Shown here: piece by piece, positions 35,026 to 43,523 of the stretch
How positions within the stretch are numbered: the stretch's first letter is position 1
How the letters are laid out: every line of letters begins with the position of its first letter
From: SHAN690 sp040221375
GTDB lineage: Bacteria; Bacteroidota; Bacteroidia; Flavobacteriales_G; Salibacteraceae
Direction: 5' to 3'
Assembly (NCBI GenBank): GCA_040221375.1
Contig: JAVKEP010000085.1
Span: 62,001-126,000, forward strand
Length of the DNA stretch: 64,000 bases
The notes under the pieces: model-generated
What the model was told of the DNA's origin: nothing
What the model saw: the letters and a program-made list of their open reading frames with translations, nothing else
The model's database searches: none
Made by a program: the position numbers and the translations under genes

Positions 35026-35730
35026 ATGATGAAACGATTGGTCATTTTTTCTGGAGCGGGTATGAGTGCTGAAAGTGGCTTGAAGACATTTCGCGACTCA
35101 GGCGGTTTGTGGGAAGAATACAACATCGAAGAGGTAGCCACTCCCGAAGCATGGAAAGCCAACCCCGGACGGGTGCTCAACTTTTACAACCTACGCCGAA
35201 AGCAAGTAATCAACGCAACACCCAACGCCGGACATTTCGCGCTCGTTCGACTTGAAGAATTGTTTCACGTCGACGTGATTACCCAAAACATTGACGACCT
35301 CCACGAACGGGCTGGAAGTTCCAACGTGCTTCACCTGCACGGAGAAGTCATGAAATCTCGCGCTCAGAACGACCCCACTCAGACCTACCCTGTCCATGGC
35401 GACTTAAACCTCGGAGATCTGAACGAGGAAGGCGCCCAGCTCCGCCCACATGTAGTTTGGTTCGGAGAAGAAGTACCGGCGATGGCCCATGCCATAGAGG
35501 TGATGCGACGAGCCAACGTTGTGTTGATCGTAGGTACAAGTCTCAATGTGTACCCCGCAGCAAGCTTGATTCATTACGCCCCAAAGCACATTCAGTTCTT
35601 TGTCGTAGATCCGAATGAGATGCAAGCTCCTAAGCTTAAGAATTTAAGGATTATCCGAGCTAATGCTTCGAAAGGTATCCCGTTACTTGTAGATGAGTTA
35701 ATGGCACAGCCAGCCGTTAAGCAGAGTTGA
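35026..35730 (+). CDS. cobB: Sirtuin-type NAD-dependent deacylase without zinc cysteines
   Basis: About 234 residues from ATG 35026 (MMKRLVIFSGAGMSAESG). NAD-binding motifs GAGMSAESGLKTFRD and TQNIDDLHERAGS, catalytic His in HLHGE (His105), and the class III RPHVVWFGE plus GTSLNVYPAASL are all present. Sirtuins remove acyl groups from lysines and release nicotinamide. The four cysteines that bind structural zinc are absent: between His105 and Arg140 there is no Cys. Bacteroidota relatives with the same lack are, as far as I recall, known, so activity may well be kept. Divergent from maeB. Confidence 0.92.
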   Translation: MMKRLVIFSGAGMSAESGLKTFRDSGGLWEEYNIEEVATPEAWKANPGRVLNFYNLRRKQVINATPNAGHFALVRLEELFHVDVITQNIDDLHERAGSSNVLHLHGEVMKSRAQNDPTQTYPVHGDLNLGDLNEEGAQLRPHVVWFGEEVPAMAHAIEVMRRANVVLIVGTSLNVYPAASLIHYAPKHIQFFVVDPNEMQAPKLKNLRIIRANASKGIPLLVDELMAQPAVKQS

Positions 35731-35845
35731 GTGAAGCCAGAAGGTCAGCTCACTAATCGAAATTGGTATGGTCATTGAGAATAGGATACCAAGCAAAATC
35801 AGAATATCAAGCCGCTATGTGCGTGGTCAAGCTTCGGTGAAACGG

Positions 35846-35853
35846 TACATTTG
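35846..35853 (+). promoter_or_regulatory. Candidate -7 element for the TlpA-like operon
   Basis: TACATTTG, full match, 19 nt before ATG 35873. It makes the upstream in-frame ATG at 35768 an unlikely start. Confidence 0.45.
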
Positions 35854-35872
35854 CGAACCAATACAATCAACC

Positions 35873-36388
35873 ATGAGATACGCTTGCACACTTTTAGCCA
35901 TTGGTCTTTTCGCCACCCTATCCCTTCAAGCTCAAGACGGTGGAAGGCAAATTCCGTCGGTCGACATCAAGGCGCTGAACGGGTCTACTTTCAATACCGG
36001 CTCTATTGAAAACGACGGTAACCCCATCATCATAAGCTTTTGGGCGACATGGTGCAGTCCTTGCAAACGGGAACTCAATGCCATCGCTGAAGATTATGTA
36101 GACTGGCAAGATGAAACGGGTGTAAAGCTCATTGCAATCTCCATAGATGACGCTAGAAATATGCAAAAGGTAAAGCCTTACGTCGATGGCCAATTGTGGG
36201 ATTACGAAGTCTACTTGGATCCAAATGCCGACTTCAAGCGCGCGATGAACGTGAACAACGTACCGCACACTTTTCTTATTGATGGCAATGGAAAAATCGT
36301 ATGGCAACACAACTCTTATCAGCCCGGCGACGAACTAGAGCTCTACGAATTGGTAGAGAAGTTAGCGGCAGGTGAAGTAATCAATTAA
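35873..36388 (+). CDS. TlpA-like periplasmic thioredoxin
   Basis: 171 residues from ATG 35873, which places a signal peptide (MRYACTLLAIGLFATLSLQAQ) at the N-terminus. The long frame from 35768 would bury it behind 35 residues. The thioredoxin fold has the redox site WCSPC (Cys61 and Cys64), the conserved FWATWC context and the cis-proline in NNVPHTFLI. A periplasmic thiol reductant is expected. Downstream are DUF6029, an Omp28-like lipoprotein (itself with CxxC) and a small barrel, so it may reduce disulfides during assembly of these exported proteins. Confidence 0.92.
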   Translation: MRYACTLLAIGLFATLSLQAQDGGRQIPSVDIKALNGSTFNTGSIENDGNPIIISFWATWCSPCKRELNAIAEDYVDWQDETGVKLIAISIDDARNMQKVKPYVDGQLWDYEVYLDPNADFKRAMNVNNVPHTFLIDGNGKIVWQHNSYQPGDELELYELVEKLAAGEVIN

Positions 36389-36408
36389 CCTACAATTTTC
36401 TACCGCGC

Positions 36409-38121
36409 ATGCCGATGAAACAGCTGAGACTACTGGCCGCAATTTCGCTATTTTCTTTTTGTTACTTCGATTCTTCCGCTCAAGAAGAAGGCATCTTAGA
36501 AGGGCTTCAAATCCACGGCAACTTTGATGTGTACGGGCAGCAGTATAACAAAGACTCCATCATCGGAGCACCAATCGTTCCTGAACAAAGTGGCATCAAC
36601 GCCTTTACCAACCTCATCGCCACGAAAGGGAAATTCAGTGCTGGGGTGCGCATTGAAAGCTACTTACCTCCTGTACAAGGTTTCGATGTTCGGTATGGAA
36701 ACCAACCCATTGGCGTACCATTCAGGTACGCGCGTTTTGCCCAAGACGGGTTGGAGGTCACCGCAGGAAATTTCTATGAGCAGTTTGGCAATGGATTGAT
36801 CCTTAGGGCATACGAAGAACGCGCTCTTGGAATTGACAACGCGTTTGATGGTGTTCGTGTAAAGTACTCGCCATTTCGAGGCGTTTACTTGAAAGGCTTG
36901 GTTGGAAATCAACGTTACTACTGGCAGAAGAGCGACGGCATTGTTCGCGCATTTGACGCCGAATTTCAAGTGAACGAACTATTTACAAAACTTGAATCCA
37001 GTGCGTTGAGACTGTCACTCGGCGGAAGCGTGGTGAGCAAGTACCAGAGCGGAGGAAATTCTTCCCTCGATCTCCCCGAAAATGTGGCAGGTGGAGCGGG
37101 TAGGTTTCAATTGAATTGGAAAGATTTTGGATTGATGGGCGAATACGCTTTCAAGGCCAACGACCCGACCAAATCGAATCACTACATCTACAAAAACGGC
37201 CAAGGAATATTCCTCTCCGCCACTTACTCTCGTCGCGGGTTTGGCGTCAATATATCTGCCAAAAGCATCGACAACATGGAGTTTCGCAGCGATCGCGAGG
37301 CTGGGCTGAATGACCTGTTTATCAATTACTTGCCTGCACTGTCTCGTCAACATACATACAACCTGGCGGCCACATTGTATCCGTACGCAACACAGCCCAA
37401 TGGAGAGGTCGGCATTCAGGGCGATTTAATTTACAAAATCAAACGAGGGTCTAAAATCGGAGGCAAATACGGCACCACCATCCAGATCAATGTGTCGATG
37501 ATCAATGCGTTGAAGAGAGACTACCTCGTGAACAGCGACATGGATTCTGCGAACGCGCTCTTGGATCAGCAGGTGTACCTCGAAGATGACCCCGGAAGAG
37601 AAGGTTATTCAACCACCCTGCTCAACATTGGAGATTCGACCTACTACCGCGATTACAACATTGAGATTGAACGCAAGTTTACGAAGCACTTCAAACTCAA
37701 GGCTACGTATGTGTATCAGGTATACAACATCGCGCTTATTCAAAACAAGGTCTCCCCAAATGTAAAGGCCAACATCGCAGTCATTGAAGGCCTACACACA
37801 ATGGGCAAGAAACACAGCATTCGATGGGAGGCTCAAACGCTTTTCACCCATGAAGACCAAGGCGATTGGATCTTTGGCTTAGTTGAATACGGCTATTCTC
37901 CGCATTGGATTTTCACCATCTTGAACCAGTACAACTACGGAAACAAGGTCAAAGATTTAAGGGTCAACTACCCCACAGCCCAAATCACTTACATCCAAAA
38001 CGCCCTGAGACTGAGTCTTGGATACGGCAGGCAACGTGCTGGAATCTTCTGTGTCGGAGGCGTTTGTAGAAACGTGCCCGCAGCGAATGGATTGACTGTC
38101 GCAATTACAAGTAGCTTCTAA
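36409..38121 (+). CDS. DUF6029-family outer-membrane barrel
   Basis: 570 residues, signal peptide followed by a beta-barrel domain of a family restricted to Bacteroidota. The block LQIHGNFDVYGQQYNKDSIIG near the start and GNFYEQFGNGLILRAYEER around residue 120 are typical of DUF6029. Function is not known. An ATG two codons downstream (36415, MKQLRLL) is an equally plausible start. It lies 20 bp after the thioredoxin gene and 10 bp before the Omp28-like gene. Confidence 0.82.
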   Translation: MPMKQLRLLAAISLFSFCYFDSSAQEEGILEGLQIHGNFDVYGQQYNKDSIIGAPIVPEQSGINAFTNLIATKGKFSAGVRIESYLPPVQGFDVRYGNQPIGVPFRYARFAQDGLEVTAGNFYEQFGNGLILRAYEERALGIDNAFDGVRVKYSPFRGVYLKGLVGNQRYYWQKSDGIVRAFDAEFQVNELFTKLESSALRLSLGGSVVSKYQSGGNSSLDLPENVAGGAGRFQLNWKDFGLMGEYAFKANDPTKSNHYIYKNGQGIFLSATYSRRGFGVNISAKSIDNMEFRSDREAGLNDLFINYLPALSRQHTYNLAATLYPYATQPNGEVGIQGDLIYKIKRGSKIGGKYGTTIQINVSMINALKRDYLVNSDMDSANALLDQQVYLEDDPGREGYSTTLLNIGDSTYYRDYNIEIERKFTKHFKLKATYVYQVYNIALIQNKVSPNVKANIAVIEGLHTMGKKHSIRWEAQTLFTHEDQGDWIFGLVEYGYSPHWIFTILNQYNYGNKVKDLRVNYPTAQITYIQNALRLSLGYGRQRAGIFCVGGVCRNVPAANGLTVAITSSF

Positions 38122-38131
38122 TTAGGAAAAC

Positions 38132-39058
38132 ATGAAAACAGCCCATCCCATTCTTGTTCTCTTTGTGATTTCAACACTGCTTTCTGCTTGCAATAAAGTT
38201 GACCTTCCTATACCGAAGCCAGATGTCGTGGTGGGAAGCGGAGACATTGAGTTCCCAAAAGTCGACTCTGCCTCGGTCAATCGATCGTATAAAAAGACCT
38301 ACGTCGAAGAGTTCACAGGCCACAAATGCATCACTTGTCCGGCGAATACAGCGTTGCTCATAGCACAACAAGAAGCGAACAAAGAACGCATGATCGTTGC
38401 CGCCGTACACGCTGGAAGTTTTGCGACTGTAGATGAGCCTAAGTATCCGACCGACTTCAATACTCCCTACGGAACAGCACTTTTTCAACAATTCAATATG
38501 GCCACGCAGCCCATTCCAAGTGCGGTGGTCAACCGAAGAAGTTTCGCCTCCTTCAACGACTTGAAAATTTTTAACCAAGCCACTACGTTCTGGGATAAGC
38601 CCATTGACGAAGAAAACACGAATACGTCAACCGATTTTGGACTAGGTTTAGCAGCTGACTACATCGATTCTTTGGATGTATTCTACATCAAGTCTAGCAT
38701 CGAGGTGCTAAATTCGGTCAATGGAAACTATCGCCTGCTCATCTTGTGTATGGAGGATAGCATTGTAGCCGAGCAATTAGACGGACGTGTAAAGGAGGAG
38801 GATTATCCCGACAAAATCGTGACCGACTACGTGCACCGACACGTGCTCCGGGGCAAGTTAAGTACAGATCAAAGCTTGGACGGGGACCCATTGATTTCAG
38901 GCAACGTTTCGGCAGCGACTTGGATCGACTACGAACTCAATGCCGCCATGCCCGCCAAGGTTGTGAATAAGGAAAACACCCATATCATTGCGTTGATCGT
39001 AAATGCTGACAACCAAGAGGTCGTCCAAAGTGAAGAGGTGCATGTCCATGTCAAATAG
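38132..39058 (+). CDS. Omp28-like lipoprotein with thioredoxin-type CxxC
   Basis: 308 residues; lipoprotein signal ending LLSAC (Cys20). The hallmark EEFTGHKCITCPAN (Cys66, Cys69) matches the Omp28-related family, which has a thioredoxin-like fold modified in Bacteroidota outer-membrane proteins. The first described member is an outer-membrane adhesin of Porphyromonas. It sits in an operon led by a TlpA-like protein, so a redox partnership is plausible but unproven. The 3' end overlaps the upstream part of the next frame by 17 bp. Confidence 0.85.
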   Translation: MKTAHPILVLFVISTLLSACNKVDLPIPKPDVVVGSGDIEFPKVDSASVNRSYKKTYVEEFTGHKCITCPANTALLIAQQEANKERMIVAAVHAGSFATVDEPKYPTDFNTPYGTALFQQFNMATQPIPSAVVNRRSFASFNDLKIFNQATTFWDKPIDEENTNTSTDFGLGLAADYIDSLDVFYIKSSIEVLNSVNGNYRLLILCMEDSIVAEQLDGRVKEEDYPDKIVTDYVHRHVLRGKLSTDQSLDGDPLISGNVSAATWIDYELNAAMPAKVVNKENTHIIALIVNADNQEVVQSEEVHVHVK

Positions 39059-39692
39059 AATACCCTTCCTATGCGCCCTGCTTGCGCTCCTTTCGTTGGG
39101 AAAGGGATACGCACAACAGCCTGAACTTAACAAGGGTGAATTTTCAAGCCTTATACGCGCTGGCATTGTGGCCAGTCAGATTCACAACGACGACATCGGT
39201 GGCTACAACAAACTAGGCGGCACACTTGGCGCCGGAGTGTTCACACCCATCGGAGAAGAACTCAACCTGCAGGTAGAGATAAACTACGCAATGCGCGGAA
39301 GCCGTAAACGTCCCAACCCAAAAAACGGGGATTACACCACCTTCGCCATCGAACCGCATTACATCGACGTGCCCATACTCCTCAAAAAATTCATTTGGAA
39401 ATTTGAATTTGAAGCGGGCTTGAACAGCGGAATTTTCTTGTTCAATCGGATCAATGACCCCAATTTCTTACTCCCTACGGCGGTGAAGGATTTTAACCGA
39501 TACGAACTCGCCATCAATCTTGGGGTAAACGTACCCATCAATGAAGTTTGGCATTCGAATGTGCGTTTTCACTACTCGGTCTTACCTGCGTCTGGAAAGC
39601 TTCAGTTTGTGAATGGCCTCAGCTTACTCGGCGGCGCGTATAATAACGCCGTCACTTTTTCCATCAATCGGGTGTTCTATCCGAAAGATTGA
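39042..39692 (+). CDS. PorT-like small outer-membrane barrel
   Basis: 216 residues from ATG 39042 (MSMSNRIPFLCALLALL), giving a signal peptide that ends near YAQQ. Mature strands are typical of the outer-membrane beta-barrel (PorT/OmpW-like) families, with GGYNKLGGTLGAGVF, LQVEINYAMRGSRK and IEPHYIDVPILLKKF. The in-frame start at 39003 lies inside the previous gene and is not preferred; the next ATG at 39048 is an alternative. Its 3' end overlaps convergent queG by 29 bp. Confidence 0.8.
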   Translation: MSMSNRIPFLCALLALLSLGKGYAQQPELNKGEFSSLIRAGIVASQIHNDDIGGYNKLGGTLGAGVFTPIGEELNLQVEINYAMRGSRKRPNPKNGDYTTFAIEPHYIDVPILLKKFIWKFEFEAGLNSGIFLFNRINDPNFLLPTAVKDFNRYELAINLGVNVPINEVWHSNVRFHYSVLPASGKLQFVNGLSLLGGAYNNAVTFSINRVFYPKD

Positions 39693-40620
39693 GAAACTGA
39701 ATGTTGCGCATCAAGCCACGGTACTTGGTTCGTTTCACCGCAGAACCTTCGAATAATTCATTGAATTTATCTTCTTCAAGCCGTTCCCATGCTTCCCGAT
39801 CCATTTCTTTGAGTCCCTGCTTTGGATGGAATGCCTCCTCTTGGTGAGGTTTGCTGAATCGATTCCACGGACAAACGTCTTGGCAGATGTCGCAACCGAA
39901 CATCCAATCGTTGAATTTCCCGCTGAATTCTGACGGCAATGCGTTGTCTTTCAACTCGATGGTAAAGTAAGAGATGCATTTACTGCCGTCGAGCACATAG
40001 GGCGCTACGATTGCCTCGGTTGGGCAGGCATCGATGCATGCGGTACACGACCCACAATGGTCTGCAACGGGACCATCGCTTGCAAGTTCAAGATCAGTGA
40101 TCAGTACCGCTAGGAAGAAGAACGATCCCTTTTGCTTCGTGAGTACATTGCTGTGCTTACCAACCCATCCGATGCCTGCCCGTTTCGCCCAAGCTTTTTC
40201 CATGACGGGTGCAGAATCTACAAAGCCTCTTCCTTGTATCTCACCAAATTGTTCGTCCATCAAATGGAGCAACTTCTTGAGTTTTTTTTTGATCACTTTG
40301 TGGTAATCCCTTCCATAGGCATATTTGGAAAGTTTAGGGCCTTCACCTGAAAGTACTTCATCTGGATAGTAGTTCACAGAGAGGACGATGACGCTCTTGG
40401 CTCCAGGGACCAACTTTCGCGGATCTACTCTTAAATCGAAGTGCTTCGACATGTAGTCCATTTCGCCGTGCTTTTGCTCGCTCAACCATTGCTCCAAAAA
40501 CGCCTCTTCTTGTTCAAGTCGATCGGCCTTGGCCATTTTACAATCCAAAAAGCCTAAAGACAATGCCGTGTTGCGCACCCATTCGCTCCTCGCCTGCAGC
40601 TTGAGGTCGAAGGCTTCCAT
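39664..40620 (-). CDS. queG: Epoxyqueuosine reductase
   Basis: Cobalamin- and Fe-S-dependent enzyme that makes queuosine from epoxyqueuosine in tRNA. About 318 residues from ATG 40620, which is 1 bp past the ruvB stop; a longer frame runs into ruvB. Two [4Fe-4S] motifs are visible, CGSCTACIDACPTEAI and CDICQDVCPWN, and FVDSAPVMEKAWAKRAGIGWVGKH is a QueG-type block. It is co-transcribed with ruvB and its 3' end overlaps the convergent PorT-like gene. Confidence 0.95.
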   Translation of the reverse strand: MEAFDLKLQARSEWVRNTALSLGFLDCKMAKADRLEQEEAFLEQWLSEQKHGEMDYMSKHFDLRVDPRKLVPGAKSVIVLSVNYYPDEVLSGEGPKLSKYAYGRDYHKVIKKKLKKLLHLMDEQFGEIQGRGFVDSAPVMEKAWAKRAGIGWVGKHSNVLTKQKGSFFFLAVLITDLELASDGPVADHCGSCTACIDACPTEAIVAPYVLDGSKCISYFTIELKDNALPSEFSGKFNDWMFGCDICQDVCPWNRFSKPHQEEAFHPKQGLKEMDREAWERLEEDKFNELFEGSAVKRTKYRGLMRNIQFLNLSDRTPD

Positions 40621-40621
40621 C

Positions 40622-41650
40622 CTACTCGAATAACGAGCTTTGTGGGCCTTTTGGAAGCTCCCTCCCAAGGTGCTCAAATGCTTCTGGAGTGGCAATCCGC
40701 CCACGAGGTGTTCGGTGCAGAAAACCTTCCTGAATTAGAAATGGTTCGTACACCTCTTCAATGGTGCCTGCTTGCTCACCCACTGCGGTCGCGATGGTTG
40801 TGAGTCCCACCGGACCACCACGAAACTTGTCGATGATCACAGAGAGGATCTTGTTGTCCATTTCGTCGAGGCCGTGGGTATCAACGCTGAGGGCTTCGAG
40901 CCCGAATGCAGCAATCTTAAAATCAATGGAGCCATCTCCTTTGATTTGAGCAAAGTCTCTGATTCTTCTCAAAAGCGCGTTCGCAATCCGAGGAGTTCCC
41001 CGGCTTCGTCTCGCTATTTCCATTGCGGCCTTGTGGTCAATTTCGATGTTCAATATTCCCGCGCTTCTATCGACAATGGTACTGAGCAAATCGGCATTGT
41101 AGTACGACAGTCTACTGTTGATGCCAAAACGGGCTCGAAGAGGAGAGGTCAGCAAGCCTGATCGCGTTGTGGCTCCGATCAGCGTAAACGGCGCCAATTC
41201 AATCTTGACGCTTCGTGCGCTCGGACCGCTGTCGATCATGATGTCAATCGTGTAATCCTCCATGGCTGAGTAGAGAAATTCTTCTACTACCGGACTCAGC
41301 CGATGGATCTCATCGATGAACAGCACATCCTTCTCTTCTAAGTTTGTCAGCAATCCGGCTAAATCACCCGGTTTATCGAGTACAGGACCACTGGTGGTCT
41401 TGATCGAAACACCCAATTCATTTGCGATGATATTGGCCAAGGTTGTCTTTCCTAATCCGGGAGGTCCGTGGAGCAAAACATGATCCAGGGCTTCGTTACG
41501 TTGGGTGGCTGCTTGAACAAAGACGCGCAGGTTTTCGATGATGGCTTCTTGTCCATTGAAATCTTCGAACTGGTCTGGCCTCAAGACACGTTCAATCTCC
41601 TTGTCGGTAGCAGAAAGCTCAGAAGAATCCGGATCGAGGAAGTTGTTCAT
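40622..41650 (-). CDS. ruvB: Holliday junction helicase motor RuvB
   Basis: AAA+ ATPase driving branch migration with RuvA. Walker A HGPPGLGKTTLA, Walker B VLFIDEIH, the ATTRSG sensor and the C-terminal winged helix (GRIATPEAFEHLG) are present. ATG 41650 (MNNFLDPDSSEL) gives 342 residues; the longer frame from 41674 adds eight unsupported residues upstream of a -7 element. It precedes queG by 1 bp and lies just after the terminator of the respiratory operon. Confidence 0.97.
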   Translation of the reverse strand: MNNFLDPDSSELSATDKEIERVLRPDQFEDFNGQEAIIENLRVFVQAATQRNEALDHVLLHGPPGLGKTTLANIIANELGVSIKTTSGPVLDKPGDLAGLLTNLEEKDVLFIDEIHRLSPVVEEFLYSAMEDYTIDIMIDSGPSARSVKIELAPFTLIGATTRSGLLTSPLRARFGINSRLSYYNADLLSTIVDRSAGILNIEIDHKAAMEIARRSRGTPRIANALLRRIRDFAQIKGDGSIDFKIAAFGLEALSVDTHGLDEMDNKILSVIIDKFRGGPVGLTTIATAVGEQAGTIEEVYEPFLIQEGFLHRTPRGRIATPEAFEHLGRELPKGPQSSLFE

Positions 41651-41655
41651 CCCAG

Positions 41656-41663
41656 CAAAGGTA
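41656..41663 (-). promoter_or_regulatory. Candidate -7 element for ruvB-queG
   Basis: TACCTTTG on the minus strand, full match, only 5 nt (CTGGG) before the ATG at 41650. The mRNA would have essentially no leader. -33 region is not convincing. Confidence 0.4.
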
Positions 41664-41690
41664 GCACGTGACACGACACATTTTGGGCAT

Positions 41691-41718
41691 AAAAAAACCC
41701 GCTTATTCAGCGGGTTTT
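41691..41718 (-). terminator. Terminator of the act-cox respiratory operon
   Basis: Stem ACCCGCT/AGCGGGT (41697-41703 with 41709-41715, loop TATTC), extended by three A-T pairs. On the minus strand it is followed by a T run (41697-41691). It lies 19 bp beyond the coxA stop. Confidence 0.85.
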
Positions 41719-41736
41719 AAACAATACTGCTAAACC

Positions 41737-43521
41737 TTAGTGTCCAGCTCCACCATCGAGCTCTCCTTCTTCCAAAGGAACAATTTGGGGAACAAAATCG
41801 TTCTCCTTACCCGGCTTGCTGTAGTCATACGCCCATCGGTGTACGGTAGGCAAAGCGCCTGGCCAGTTTCCGTGGATGTGCTCTACCGGTGTAGTCCACT
41901 CCAATGTGTTCGAGCCCCAAGGGTTTTGCGAAGCTTTTGGACCTCTGAACATGCTATAGAAGAAATTGAACATAAAGATGAACTGTGCCAAGGCACCCAC
42001 AATCGCGAAGATTGAAATCAATTCGTTCAATCCGATGAACTCATCGAAAAGTGGGAATTCACTATTAGTGTAATACCTTCTAGGAACGCCGGCAAGTCCG
42101 ATGAAATGCTGTGGGAAGAAGACTCCATAGGCACATACGAAGGTCACCCAGAAGTGGGCGTAACCCAACTTTCGATTCATCATTTTCCCGTACATTTTAG
42201 GGAACCAGTGGTACACACCCGCAAACATCGCGAGCACTGCTGAGAGGCCCATAACAATGTGAAAGTGTGCAACCACAAAGTAGGTATCGTGCAGGTTTAT
42301 ATCCAGCGCGCTGTCCGCTAAGATGATGCCCGTTACTCCACCCGATATAAAGGTCGAAACCATTCCAATGGAAAAGAGCATGGCAGGTGTAAACCTGATG
42401 TTGCCCTTCCACAAGGTGGTGATGTAATTAAAGGCCTTTACTGCCGATGGAATTGCAATCAAGAGGGTGGTAAACGTAAATACCGCTCCCAAGAATGGAT
42501 TCATACCGGTGATGAACATGTGGTGGCCCCAAACGATGAACGAGAGGAAAGCAATGGCCAGGATGGAACCAATCATGGCTCGATATCCGAAAATCGGCTT
42601 ACGCGCGTTGGTAGCGATAACTTCGGATGTGATTCCTAATGCAGGAAGCAAAACGATGTACACCTCTGGATGGCCGAGGAACCAAAACAAGTGCTCATAT
42701 AGAATCGGACTTCCCCCGGTTTGTTCAAGCAATTCGCCCGCAACATGGATATCGCTTAAATAGAAACTCGTACCGAACATTCGGTCAAAAATCAGCAAGA
42801 GTGCAGCTGAGAAAAGAACTGGAAACGAAAGAACCCCGATAACGGCTGTCACGAATAGAGCCCAGATGCTCAATGGAAGTCGCGTCATCGTCATTCCCTT
42901 TGTTCGCAAATTGATAACCGTCACCACGTAGTTCAAACCGCCAAGTAACGATGAAACCACAAAGAGGGACATACTCACAAGCCACAGCGTCATTCCAATT
43001 CCCGAACCAGGCATGGCTTGGGGAAGAGCGCTCAATGGTGGGTATACCGTCCAACCTCCAGAAGCAGGCCCGGTCTCAACGAAGAGCGAAGTAACCATCA
43101 CGATGCTCGAAGCGAGGAAGAACCAATAAGAAAGCATATTGATAAATCCAGAGGCCATGTCACGCGCTCCGATTTGCAATGGAATGAGCAAATTAGCGAA
43201 GGTTCCGCTCAAGCCGCCGGTCAACAGAAAGAAGACCATGATGGTACCGTGAATGGTAACGAGGGCTAGGTACATATTTGGATCAAGAATGCCATCAGGA
43301 GCCCATTTATCACCGAGGAAGAAGTTAAGAATCCAAAAGGATTCGCCTTGCCATCCGAGTTGCAGTCTGAAAAGCGATGACATGATCATACCGATAACGG
43401 CCATGATCATTCCTGTGATCAAGAATTGCTTCGAGATCATTTTGTGGTCCATACTGAAGACGTACTTCGATATGAACGTTTCTTCGTGGTGATGATCGGT
43501 GTTATGTGCTGTTGTTGCCAT
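41737..43521 (-). CDS. coxA: Cytochrome c oxidase subunit I
   Basis: 594-residue haem-copper oxidase core, 12 membrane helices. The type A active-site helix reads FLGHPEVYIVLLPALG (CuB His, Glu and cross-link Tyr), followed by WGHHMFITGM (two CuB His), and HDTYFVVAHFHIVMG carries the haem ligands. It reduces oxygen to water and pumps protons. It is the last gene of the ACIII-oxidase operon, 2 bp after coxB, and a terminator follows directly. Subunit III is not encoded here. Confidence 0.97.
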   Translation of the reverse strand: MATTAHNTDHHHEETFISKYVFSMDHKMISKQFLITGMIMAVIGMIMSSLFRLQLGWQGESFWILNFFLGDKWAPDGILDPNMYLALVTIHGTIMVFFLLTGGLSGTFANLLIPLQIGARDMASGFINMLSYWFFLASSIVMVTSLFVETGPASGGWTVYPPLSALPQAMPGSGIGMTLWLVSMSLFVVSSLLGGLNYVVTVINLRTKGMTMTRLPLSIWALFVTAVIGVLSFPVLFSAALLLIFDRMFGTSFYLSDIHVAGELLEQTGGSPILYEHLFWFLGHPEVYIVLLPALGITSEVIATNARKPIFGYRAMIGSILAIAFLSFIVWGHHMFITGMNPFLGAVFTFTTLLIAIPSAVKAFNYITTLWKGNIRFTPAMLFSIGMVSTFISGGVTGIILADSALDINLHDTYFVVAHFHIVMGLSAVLAMFAGVYHWFPKMYGKMMNRKLGYAHFWVTFVCAYGVFFPQHFIGLAGVPRRYYTNSEFPLFDEFIGLNELISIFAIVGALAQFIFMFNFFYSMFRGPKASQNPWGSNTLEWTTPVEHIHGNWPGALPTVHRWAYDYSKPGKENDFVPQIVPLEEGELDGGAGH

Positions 43522-43523
43522 AT

